From positions 1 through 15,612 of the forward strand of contig CAYVJG010000051.1 in assembly GCA_964451785.1 (NCBI GenBank): DNA of 15,612 nt, given 5' to 3'. A program made the translations under genes and the position numbers. Under the pieces are notes generated by a model, which made no database searches, was not told the DNA's origin, and worked only from the letters and a program-made list of their open reading frames with translations. Source of the DNA: JAJYSO01 sp964451785. GTDB lineage: Bacteria > Bacteroidota > Bacteroidia > Flavobacteriales > Flavobacteriaceae. This document shows, one piece after another, positions 1 through 5,660 of the stretch (within the stretch, counting starts at the first letter, position 1; each line of letters begins with the position of its first letter).

Positions 1-34
1 TATACAGCATGGCATTATTCGGTCTTCAAACAAT

Positions 35-174
35 GCCTTCACAGCACACTTTTGCAAAAGCGGCAAAAAACGACTTCGATTGAACATTTTTTGTTAAATT
101 TAGCGTGTCGGCTTCGAATAAAATTAGGGGGTAAAAGTTGCCGCCTTCGCAAAGCCACAAACCGTTGTGAGGCA
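35..174 (+). repeat. attC-like imperfect palindrome, site A1
   Basis: A large inverted repeat lies upstream of the first Crp/Fnr gene. The inner arms are CTTTTGCAAAAGCGGC (49-64) and GCCGCCTTCGCAAAG (141-155), which pair almost completely. The outer arms, GCCTTCACA at 35 and GTTGTGAGGC at 165-174, also pair. The middle holds the element shared with other sites here: a CTTCGATTGAAC-type segment, an AT-rich stretch, then CGGCTTCGAA. By position it would be the 3' end of a cassette whose gene lies off the left edge; bases 1-34 show no gene I can support. The architecture resembles an integron attC, but R'' and R' do not match the classical RYYYAAC/GTTRRRY boxes exactly. Confidence 0.7.
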
Positions 175-197
175 TTTTTCCGAAACACGATAAAACT

Positions 198-767
198 ATG
201 AACAACCTTTTAAAATACATACACTCGCTGACAAATTTTTCCGATGAAAGTTGGAAATTACTTCAACCTGCATTAACCCAGAAAGAGTTTAAGAAGAATG
301 AATTTCTTTTAAAAGAAGGACAAGTTTGTAATTCATTATTTTACATTGATAAGGGATATTGCAAGAGCTATTATGAAATAGACGGAGTTGTGAAAAACAC
401 CGGTTTTTTCTTTGAGAATGAGATTGCTACAAATGTTAAAAGTTTTGGTAGTGGGCAAAAGTCTGAATTTAACTTAGTCGCTTGTGAACCATTATCGACC
501 ATAATCTTTGATAAAAAAGAACTCTTTACTATTTCAAAACAAGTTATTGAAGTAGAAACTTTAGGAAGAAACTGCATCCGCCTTTTTGCTACCAAACAAG
601 AAGAATTTGCAAATTTATTCAAACTCTATTCTGCACAGGAACGATTAGAATATATAGAAACAGAGTACCCTGAAATGATACAAAGAGTTCCGCTTTCTCA
701 ATTGGCATCTTTTCTTGGAGTTGCCAGAGAAACTTTAAGTAGAATCAGAAACCGTAGAATTTCCTAA
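198..767 (+). CDS. Crp/Fnr family transcriptional regulator
   Basis: A 189-residue protein with the Crp/Fnr layout. An N-terminal cyclic-nucleotide-binding-type beta-barrel covers roughly residues 20-120, with the family-typical CNSLFYIDKGYCKSYY segment. A C-terminal winged helix-turn-helix includes VPLSQLASFLGVARETLSRI near residues 163-182. The arginines and phosphate-binding cassette that bind cAMP are not evident, as in most Bacteroidota members, so the ligand is unknown. The ATG at 198 lies 24 bp after the R' end of site A1, as expected for the first gene of a cassette. A CRP-type palindrome at 774-789, directly downstream and ahead of the VOC gene, is its likely target. No iron-sulfur cysteine cluster is apparent, so an FNR-type oxygen sensor is unlikely. 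Confidence 0.88.
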   Translation: MNNLLKYIHSLTNFSDESWKLLQPALTQKEFKKNEFLLKEGQVCNSLFYIDKGYCKSYYEIDGVVKNTGFFFENEIATNVKSFGSGQKSEFNLVACEPLSTIIFDKKELFTISKQVIEVETLGRNCIRLFATKQEEFANLFKLYSAQERLEYIETEYPEMIQRVPLSQLASFLGVARETLSRIRNRRIS

Positions 768-773
768 TAATTT

Positions 774-789
774 TGTGATAATTGTCACA
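774..789. promoter_or_regulatory. CRP/FNR-type palindromic operator
   Basis: The sequence TGTGATAATTGTCACA fits TGTGA-N6-TCACA, the classical Crp-family operator, with both half-sites perfect. It sits between the Crp/Fnr gene (ends 767) and the VOC gene (starts 837). A weak -7-like box GAACTTTG lies at 812-819. If that box is used, transcription starts near 826 and the operator is centred near -44, close to where class II Crp activators bind. That makes it a plausible site through which the upstream regulator controls the VOC-cupin pair. The operator match is seen directly; activation is inferred. Confidence 0.65.
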
Positions 790-836
790 GGCCAATTCCC
801 TCATCTTAGTTGAACTTTGCAGAAAACATAAATGTT

Positions 837-1247
837 ATGCAAAAATTAAAAAAGATTGATGAGCAAACCAACGTAGTGACTTGGTTTGAAATCCCTGTAA
901 CTGATATTGACAGGGCACAAAAATTTTACGAAACCATTTTGGATATTAAAATGGTAAAACGAACAGATGGAGATGATGAAGCCGTCTTTTTCCCATTTGA
1001 CCCTAATGTTATTCAAGCAACATCAGGAAGAGTAACAGGGGTTTTGTCAAAATCTGAAAGAAACAAACCATCAGCTAATGGAACTGTGGTGTACATTAAT
1101 GCAACGCCAAATATTCAAGATGTACTTGACAGAGTTGAAAAAGCAGGTGGAAAAGTAATTTCACCTACAATACAAATACCACCGGGATTCATTGCTTTAA
1201 TTATTGACTCAGAAGGGAATAAAGTTGGACTTCACTCGGAAAAATAA
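837..1247 (+). CDS. VOC family protein (glyoxalase/bleomycin-resistance fold)
   Basis: Encodes 136 residues from ATG 837. The start VTWFEIPVTDIDRAQKFYET is the typical first beta-alpha unit of the vicinal oxygen chelate fold. The C-terminal half, with GGKVISPTIQIPPGFIALII and DSEGNKVGLHS, has the matching DPDGN-like turn of the second module. An in-frame TTG at 810 would add nine residues, but ATG 837 is preferred because the family motif begins soon after it. VOC proteins are metal-dependent lyases, dioxygenases or binding proteins; this small single-domain type cannot be assigned a substrate. It is followed by a cupin gene after 6 bp, so the two are probably co-transcribed from a promoter near the operator at 774-789. 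Confidence 0.85.
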   Translation: MQKLKKIDEQTNVVTWFEIPVTDIDRAQKFYETILDIKMVKRTDGDDEAVFFPFDPNVIQATSGRVTGVLSKSERNKPSANGTVVYINATPNIQDVLDRVEKAGGKVISPTIQIPPGFIALIIDSEGNKVGLHSEK

Positions 1248-1253
1248 ACAATT

Positions 1254-1604
1254 ATGAAAGATATAAAGCAATTTATTGTAAGTACTCAAGAAAGAAAATG
1301 GATTCCACTAATAGAGGAAGGTGTTACCTATGAAGGGGTTTATGTAATGTCCATAAGGAAAAAAGAAGGGCAAAACCGCTCGGACAGAATTCTTTTGAAG
1401 TTTGAGCGAAATGCCGCTTATCCTTATCACAATCATCCAGCAGGAGAAGAAATTTTTGTACTCAAAGGTTCCTGTGAAATAGAAAACACCCTCTTGACGG
1501 AAGGCGATTACCTATATACACCGCCAGGATATAAACATTCTGTGAAATCTGAAACGGGTTGTACACTTTTACTTTTTATTCCCGAAGAGGTAGAAAAACT
1601 ATAA
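1254..1604 (+). CDS. Small single-domain cupin protein
   Basis: A 116-residue protein with both cupin motifs. Motif 1 is H59-N-H61-P-A-G-E-E-I-F-V-L-K-G72, supplying two metal-binding histidines and a glutamate. Motif 2 is G-D-Y-L-Y-T-P-P-G-Y-K-H95. This resembles ChrR-like stand-alone cupins that bind a divalent metal. The substrate is unknown; detoxification of reactive compounds or metal sensing are possible for such proteins. It starts 6 bp after the VOC stop codon and is followed directly by site A2, so it is the last gene of its cassette. Confidence 0.83.
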   Translation: MKDIKQFIVSTQERKWIPLIEEGVTYEGVYVMSIRKKEGQNRSDRILLKFERNAAYPYHNHPAGEEIFVLKGSCEIENTLLTEGDYLYTPPGYKHSVKSETGCTLLLFIPEEVEKL

Positions 1605-1607
1605 AAC

Positions 1608-1812
1608 GACCGCACAACAAACACTTTTGCGCAAGAGGGGCTAAATGGAAAATCGACGTTTTCGGCTTCGATTGTCGCAAAAAACCGCTTGTTTTTTGCA
1701 GAAAAGAATTAAATTAGCAAAAACCCAAGCGGTTTTTGCTAAGATTGTGGTAAGTTGAACGTTTACGTCTTCGTTCACCCTCCTGCGCAAAGCCGCTAAA
1801 CCGTTATGGGCA
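1608..1812 (+). repeat. attC-like imperfect palindrome, site A2, with nested palindrome
   Basis: The outer inverted repeat has arms CTTTTGCGCAAGAGGG (1624-1639) and CCCTCCTGCGCAAAG (1778-1792), paired apart from one bulged base. The boundaries are CGCACAACAAAC at 1611 and GTTATGGGC at 1803-1811. The loop holds a second strong palindrome: 1677-1699 against 1717-1739 (core AACCGCTTG / CAAGCGGTT), about 23 bp per arm with a few mismatches. A further GGCTAACAGCC follows at about 1814, which may be the start of another degraded site. The stretch 1605-1928 holds no gene. Confidence 0.7.
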
Positions 1813-1883
1813 AGGCTAACAGCCCCAATACAACAACATTTCTACAAACTTCTGACTGACACAAAAAAATGAAAAAAAATTAC

Positions 1884-1927
1884 GTAGTTAAATAACTTCA
1901 TTTATATTTGTAGTCAAATAACTTCAT
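1884..1927 (+). promoter_or_regulatory. ArsR-operon promoter with paired operators
   Basis: Two 18-bp direct repeats, GTAGTTAAATAACTTCAT (1884-1901) and GTAGTCAAATAACTTCAT (1910-1927), differ at one base and start 26 bp apart. Each contains the near-palindrome AGTTA-N2-TAACT. Between them lies TATATTTG (1903-1910), a perfect Bacteroidota -7 box (TAnnTTTG). Transcription would start inside or near the second repeat, with a leader of only about 10 nt before ATG 1929. ArsR-family dimers bind such imperfect dyads, so negative autoregulation of the operon is the simplest reading. Confidence 0.7.
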
Positions 1928-1928
1928 A

Positions 1929-2249
1929 ATGAAAACAAGAAGAGACGTATTTCAAGCAATTGCCGACCCCACAAGGAGAGCAATCCTACTATTGATTACT
2001 TCCCAAGCAATGACAGCAGGTGCGATTGCTTCAAACTTTGATTTTGCACGCCCAACAGTTTCAAACCATATTAAAATACTTACAGAATGTGAATTGTTAC
2101 AACAAGAACAGAAGGGTCGAGAAATATATTACCAACTCAACCCTGAAAAAATGAAAGCCGTGGATGAATTTTTAGAGCCATTTCGCAAAATGTGGGATGA
2201 CCGATTCAACAAATTAGAAGCTGTAATGGAAAAATTAAAAACCAAATAA
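1929..2249 (+). CDS. ArsR family winged-helix regulator
   Basis: A 106-residue protein opening with RRDVFQAIADPTRRAILLLI (residues 4-23), the signature start of this ArsR subgroup. The recognition region follows as FARPTVSNHIKILTECELL (about 39-57), then the beta-hairpin wing QKGREIYYQLNP. The CxC/ELCVCDL metal-binding box of ArsR/SmtB metal sensors is absent, so it is probably not an arsenic or metal sensor. This subgroup is commonly found immediately upstream of an AHSA1/SRPBCC gene, as here (stop and next start 2 bp apart). It probably represses its own three-gene operon through the operators at 1884-1927. Confidence 0.9.
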   Translation: MKTRRDVFQAIADPTRRAILLLITSQAMTAGAIASNFDFARPTVSNHIKILTECELLQQEQKGREIYYQLNPEKMKAVDEFLEPFRKMWDDRFNKLEAVMEKLKTK

Positions 2250-2251
2250 AT

Positions 2252-2716
2252 ATGGAACAAAAAACGAAAATCAATGCCGAAGAAGGTAAACAGGAATTAA
2301 CTATAACAAGAGAATTTAATTTGCCTTTGGAATTGCTCTTTAAAGCTTATCAAGAGCCCGAACTCGTTGAGCAATGGATGGGAACAAAGGTTTTGAAGTT
2401 AGAAAACAAAAAACACGGCTCGTATGCATTTGAAACATCGCACAATGGAAATGTTGTTTTTCGGGCTAATGGAACAATACACGAATTTATTCCTGACCAA
2501 AAAATTATACGAACTTTTGAGATGGAAAATGCAAAGATTGGGGTTCAATTTGAATTTTTGGAATTTGAAAAATTGACAGACCATACAAGCAAATTGACTA
2601 TGCAAGTTATTTATCGATCTGTTGAACACAGAGCAATACAATTAAAAATGCCATTTGAATATGGCTTAAATATGGCTCATAATCGTTTACAAGAAATTTT
2701 GTCTAACCTTAAGTAA
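2252..2716 (+). CDS. SRPBCC/AHSA1 (START-like) domain protein
   Basis: A 154-residue protein of the Bet v1-like SRPBCC fold, AHSA1/ActivatorHsp90 C-terminal-like type. Diagnostic features are LTITREFNLPLELLFKAYQEPELVEQWMG near residues 16-44, a central beta-grasp, and the long C-terminal helix (FEYGLNMAHNRLQEILSNLK). These proteins bind hydrophobic ligands in a deep pocket; no catalytic site is assigned. The gene sits 2 bp after the ArsR gene and 6 bp before the DoxX-like gene. This ArsR-SRPBCC-DoxX order is a recurrent bacterial arrangement. Confidence 0.87.
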   Translation: MEQKTKINAEEGKQELTITREFNLPLELLFKAYQEPELVEQWMGTKVLKLENKKHGSYAFETSHNGNVVFRANGTIHEFIPDQKIIRTFEMENAKIGVQFEFLEFEKLTDHTSKLTMQVIYRSVEHRAIQLKMPFEYGLNMAHNRLQEILSNLK

Positions 2717-2722
2717 TTTAAA

Positions 2723-3118
2723 ATGTCAAAAAGGAATAAAATCATATATTGGGTTGCAACCATATTTTTGTCATTTGGTATGCTTGCAGGTGGAATACAA
2801 CAAATGCTTCAAATTGGAGGCTATAATGAAATCATAACACGGTTAGGCTATCCGCTTTATATGTTATCAATTATAGGTACTTGGAAAATTTTGGGTGTGA
2901 TTGCAATTTTAGTACCAAAACGCCCCTTACTAAAAGAATGGGCATATGCAGGCTTTTTCTTTGTAATGACGGGAGCTGCAATTTCTCATATAGTTATGAA
3001 AGAACCATTTGTTGAAGTCCTTCCTTCTTTAACCCTTCTCATAGCCATTGTTGTTTCTTGGTATTTCAGACCCACAAATAGGAAAATAGTTTTGAATAAG
3101 CAAAACTTAGAAATTTAA
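2723..3118 (+). CDS. DoxX-like integral membrane protein
   Basis: A 131-residue protein with about four hydrophobic segments (around residues 8-26, 44-64, 73-92 and 99-116), typical of the small DoxX-like family. The motif GGIQQMLQIGGYNEIITRLGYPLYML followed by IGTWKILGVIAILVPKRPLLKEWAYAG is characteristic: the short helix, the G-W-K-I-L-G-V stretch and the basic loop. DoxX-like proteins sit in the cytoplasmic membrane; their biochemical role is poorly defined, with redox or quinone-linked functions proposed for relatives. It is the last gene of the ArsR operon. No attC-like site follows directly, which suggests a deletion between 3118 and the neighbouring remnant. Confidence 0.85.
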   Translation: MSKRNKIIYWVATIFLSFGMLAGGIQQMLQIGGYNEIITRLGYPLYMLSIIGTWKILGVIAILVPKRPLLKEWAYAGFFFVMTGAAISHIVMKEPFVEVLPSLTLLIAIVVSWYFRPTNRKIVLNKQNLEI

Positions 3119-3140
3119 ACTACTTAGATTCAAGTCACTA

Positions 3141-3478
3141 ATGCAACAAAATGGAATGAGGGAATCAGGGTATAAATTTTTCAAAACAGAAGGATAGAAA
3201 GCTCAACCCTTTTTCAATAAATTTAAAATAGTAATAATTGCCTGTGGACATTATCAAAGAGATTACTCTTTCAATATAGAAGAGACTTTTAGAGTAAATT
3301 GGGTACAACCAACAATTAATATTTCGAAAGGAAATTGGTATAATTTACACTACAGTAAGGATAATCCTAAAATAGTTATTCATACAAGACAGTTTAGCAG
3401 CGGAATTTCACCTAAGTTAATTAAAGAAATTGCCAAGAAATGTATAGAGTTTATGGAAAATATAAACCCGAACCGCCA
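3141..3478 (+). pseudogene. Unrecognised ORF remnant with in-frame stop, cut by the intron
   Basis: From ATG 3141 a reading frame gives MQQNGMRESGYKFFKTEG, hits TAG at 3195-3197, and continues open in the same frame for more than 90 codons (for example IACGHYQRDYSFNIEE and IVIHTRQFSSGISPKLIK). It runs up to the intron border at 3478. No other start codon precedes this longer part. I do not recognise the family. With the intron removed, the frame would read into the attC-like site and stop at a TAA in its left arm. Either the gene is dead through a nonsense mutation, or its 5' end was deleted and the ATG segment is fortuitous. Confidence 0.45.
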
Positions 3479-4106
3479 ATCGAGTAGACGGCTCCGCCGT
3501 ATAAACGACGGAGTGACGTGGCTCACACCACTAAGCGTACGGGGCACGTACTTAGCGGTTCGAAAGATTATGGGTTGAGTTGTTTGTAAACTTCTGACAG
3601 ACTGACATAACCTCGTTGTCGTAAACGTGTTGGGGTAATCGTGTAATTCAGAATGGGACTTTGGGCGAATGTCCAGCCCCCTTTCCTACTATTCGACCAG
3701 CGTTTGGCGTCTCGTGGATTTACCCATCCAACCTCATAGCCTCTTATACGGTTCCTATTTAGTTTACCCTGAGCAAGGTCGAAGGGTCAGTACCGACCGC
3801 GCAGTCTGGCTTACTTCAGTCCAAGCCTCACGGCTTACGACCTTGCCACTTGCTTTGCTTCGAGCGTTTGTCCCGTCCTTATTACGGGGTCACCTCCGCG
3901 CATCCAGGACTTTCACCCTTTGGGAATGCTCTTTTTCATTTAAAAGAACTATATTTACCATTCAAGGCACACACAAACAGTTTGCCGCAATGGCTGGTAA
4001 AGGTCTTCGATTGAACGGTTTTTACTAATTTTAGGTATCCACCTCTTCGATTAACGTTTAGTAGTGGAAATCCCACCCGAGCGCCAATATGCATCCTGTT
4101 AACGGT
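3468..4106 (+). repeat. attC-like palindrome A3, split by the group II intron
   Basis: The left boundary GAACCGCCAA (about 3470-3479) is separated from the rest of the left arm, ACAAACAGTTTGCCGCAATGG (from 3973), by the intron. The body continues with GTCTTCGATTGAACGG and an AT-rich stretch, and the right arm lies at about 4076-4106 with GCGCCAATATGC and GTTAACGG. AATGGC pairs with GCCAAT. Without the intron the left side would read CCGCCAACAAACAG, closely matching CCGCTAACAAACAG of site A5. From 4107 to 4180 I see only a leader for the next gene. The long + frame at 3669-4028 lies inside the intron and is not a gene. Confidence 0.65.
3479..3972 (-). mobile_element. ORF-less group II intron (group IIC-attC-like) in an attC-like site
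   Basis: Read on the minus strand, the element starts GTGTGCC at 3972 and ends CTACTCGAT at 3479. Domain V lies at about 3523-3561: GAACCGCTAAGTACG pairs with CGTACGCTTAGTGGT, leaving a 2-nt bulge, with a CGC catalytic triad as in group IIC introns. Its terminal loop (TGCCC) is not a GNRA tetraloop. Domain VI follows at about 3481-3520, where CTCCGTCGT pairs with ACGGCGGAG. The 5' half carries stem-rich domain I sequence (for example GGGTGAAAGTCC). No reverse transcriptase/maturase fits in 494 bp, so mobility would need a protein in trans. The bottom-strand exons rejoin as CTGTTTGT/TGGCGG, rebuilding an attC-like end. Splicing competence is unknown. Confidence 0.75.
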
Positions 4107-4180
4107 CATTGTAATACGACATATCCTAACAACTATACCATAAAAGCACCTTATTCTAAAACGAAACTAAAAAAGAGAAA

Positions 4181-4693
4181 ATGAAAAATAATTTAGTTTT
4201 TGAGTTCATTGTGGATAATGAAAACAACTCTATTGTTGTGAAACGTGAATTTACGGCAAAAGTAGAATTAGTATGGAGAGCTTGGACTAAACCTGATATT
4301 ATTGATCAATGGTGGACCCCAAAGCCGCATCGTTCTGAAACTAAATCAATGCATTTTAAAGAAGGTGGATTTAGGCATTGGGCTTTAGTTAGTCCCCAAG
4401 GCGGAAAATTTTGGAGTCGTCAAGATTACCAAAAAATTGACCCCCAAAAAAGTATTGAAGAACTTAGAGCTTTTTGTAATGAAAAGGGAATTGTAAGTGA
4501 AAACTTTGAAAAAACCCTCTGCAAAATCGTTTTTAACGAAATAAACGGAAATACATTGGTAACGATTACTTCTAAATACGGTAATTCAAGAGTGTTTGAA
4601 CAAATGTCTTCTCTTAATCATAAGAAAGGATTTACATCAACACTAAGAAATTTAGACCAAGTATTATCCTCCCTTAAAAAGACAAAACATTAA
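4181..4693 (+). CDS. SRPBCC/AHSA1 (START-like) domain protein
   Basis: A 170-residue protein of the SRPBCC/AHSA1 family. The N-terminal strand and helix appear as SIVVKREFTAKVELVWRAWTKPDIIDQWWTP (about residues 17-47), with the hallmark W-x-x-W-T-x-P-x-x-x-x-x-W-W pattern. The HWALVSPQGGKFWSRQDYQKIDP segment and the C-terminal helix (GFTSTLRNLDQVLSSLK) match family members. It should bind a small hydrophobic ligand; the substrate is unknown. It starts about 75 bp after the right end of site A3, with only an A-rich purine tract (AAAAAGAGAAA) ahead of the ATG. It shares little sequence with the SRPBCC protein at 2252, so it is not a recent duplicate. Confidence 0.85.
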   Translation: MKNNLVFEFIVDNENNSIVVKREFTAKVELVWRAWTKPDIIDQWWTPKPHRSETKSMHFKEGGFRHWALVSPQGGKFWSRQDYQKIDPQKSIEELRAFCNEKGIVSENFEKTLCKIVFNEINGNTLVTITSKYGNSRVFEQMSSLNHKKGFTSTLRNLDQVLSSLKKTKH

Positions 4694-4744
4694 AAGAATT
4701 TTTACATTAAATTACATACACAAGAATCTAAATATGAAAACAGC

Positions 4745-4765
4745 GAACCGCTAACAGCAGTCCTT
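4745..4765 (+). repeat. attC-like left half-site, A4
   Basis: GAACCGCTAACAGCAGTCC matches the left boundary of the other sites (GAACCGCTAACAAACAG in A5). The rest of the palindrome is missing and the next reading frame starts at 4804. This looks like a site that lost its body and right arm by deletion. Confidence 0.4.
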
Positions 4766-4803
4766 GTAAAGCGACACCAAACGACAATAAAAAATAACAT
4801 AAT

Positions 4804-5277
4804 ATGGCAGACAAAAATCAAAATATTGCGGAAGCGGCAATGCTAATCAGAAAACCTGCAAATACGGTTTTTGAAGCCTTTATTGACCCAGAAATAACAA
4901 AGAATTTTTGGTTCACAAAAGGCAGTGGCAAATTATCAGATGGGTAAAAAGTTACTTGGGAATGGGAAATGTATAACATTTCTGTTCCTGTTTTAGTGCG
5001 ACAAATTGTGCCTAACAAAAAAATAATAAATGAATGGCAAACACCAGCAACGACTGTTGAGTTTAACTTCAAAACATTATCAAGTGGCGACACTTATGTA
5101 ACAATTAGACAGTTTGGTTTTGAAAAAACAGGAGATGAATTAATAGCAATTTTAAAAGACAGCGTTGGTGGTTTTACGACAGTTCTAGACGGATTAAAAG
5201 CGTATTTAGAACACGGAATAAACTTGAATTTAATTGCTGACAAATATCCAAAAGAAGTAATACAACACGGAAACTGA
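4804..5277 (+). pseudogene. SRPBCC/AHSA1 gene disrupted by a nonsense codon
   Basis: ATG 4804 opens a frame reading EAAMLIRKPANTVFEAFIDP and ITKNFWFTKGSGKLSDG, then meets TAA at 4945-4947 (codon 48). The same frame continues without interruption as KVTWEWEMYNISVPV through ATTVEFNF to the stop at 5277, a normal C-terminus for the family. The parts together form one 157-codon SRPBCC domain in which a lysine-type codon (AAA) has probably become TAA. No frameshift is needed. An internal ATG at 4969 could express 102 residues, but these would lack the first strand and helix of the fold. Alternatives are a sequencing error or a readthrough stop. Site A5 follows directly. Confidence 0.8.
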
Positions 5278-5295
5278 TTGATGAAAAACAACGAA

Positions 5296-5439
5296 CCGCT
5301 AACAAACAGTTTACCGCAATGGCTGGTAAACGGTTTCAATTAAAAGTTTTTAATATATTTTGAGTTTGGTGCTCCGATTGAAATTTTTGGGTAAAGACTC
5401 GCTCGAATGCCAATATACAAACCATTGTTCGCTATAACG
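5296..5439 (+). repeat. attC-like imperfect palindrome, site A5
   Basis: The left boundary is CCGCTAACAAACAGTTTACC at 5296, followed by GCAATGGCTGGTAAACGG. The right arm, about 5402-5439, carries CGAATGCCAATATACAAACC and GTTCGCTATAACG. AACA...GTTT and AATGGC on the left pair with AAAC...TGTT and GCCAAT on the right. The centre has the shared elements TTTCAATTAAAAG, an AT-rich stretch and CTCCGATTGAAA. Pairing is weaker than in A1, A2 and A7. Confidence 0.6.
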
Positions 5440-5453
5440 TCTGAGGCGTTGTT

Positions 5454-5490
5454 TTGGCTCTCGTTTTGCCTTGCAAAACTCCCAAGCCAA
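5454..5490. repeat. Hairpin downstream of site A5
   Basis: TTGGCT and GTTTTGC (5454-5469) pair with GCAAAAC and AAGCCAA (5473-5490) around a CTT loop, with short internal loops between the two helices. No T-run follows directly, though TTTTTT comes at about 5496. It could be a weak terminator or the core of another recombination site. The rest of 5491-5660 holds no gene or promoter box I can support. Confidence 0.35.
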
Positions 5491-5660
5491 TACCTTTTTT
5501 AAACGAAAACCAATTTATAGATCAAAGTAAATGCTACAACTCTATGAATGAAAAATGAGGTATTAGTACAACAAAGGTTTGTCGGTCGTCAGTTTTATTT
5601 TTTGGGTTCTCTTTTTTACCGGACAACAGTGATTTAAAATAATTTTATAACCTAAATATT

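Noticed and set aside
1..106. C-terminal end of a preceding cassette gene
   Set aside because: Frames run open into the palindrome, but nothing resembles a protein and the gene would lie off the edge.
26..220. 64-residue minus strand ORF
   Set aside because: It spans the palindrome A1 and shows no protein-like pattern.
810..836. TTG start extending the VOC protein by nine residues
   Set aside because: ATG 837 directly precedes the family's conserved start, and the extension overlaps the candidate promoter box at 812-819.
1848..3600. Shared AAACTTCTGAC near 1849 and 3588
   Set aside because: An 11-base match within AT-rich DNA of this length is expected by chance, and the contexts differ.
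3669..4028. 119-residue + strand ORF
   Set aside because: It lies almost entirely within the group II intron on the opposite strand and has no family-like features. Its openness reflects the structured GC-richer RNA sequence.
4945..4947. Programmed readthrough or recoding at the TAA in the SRPBCC gene
   Set aside because: No recoding signal or downstream structure was seen, and TAA is rarely recoded. A simple nonsense mutation or sequencing error is more likely.
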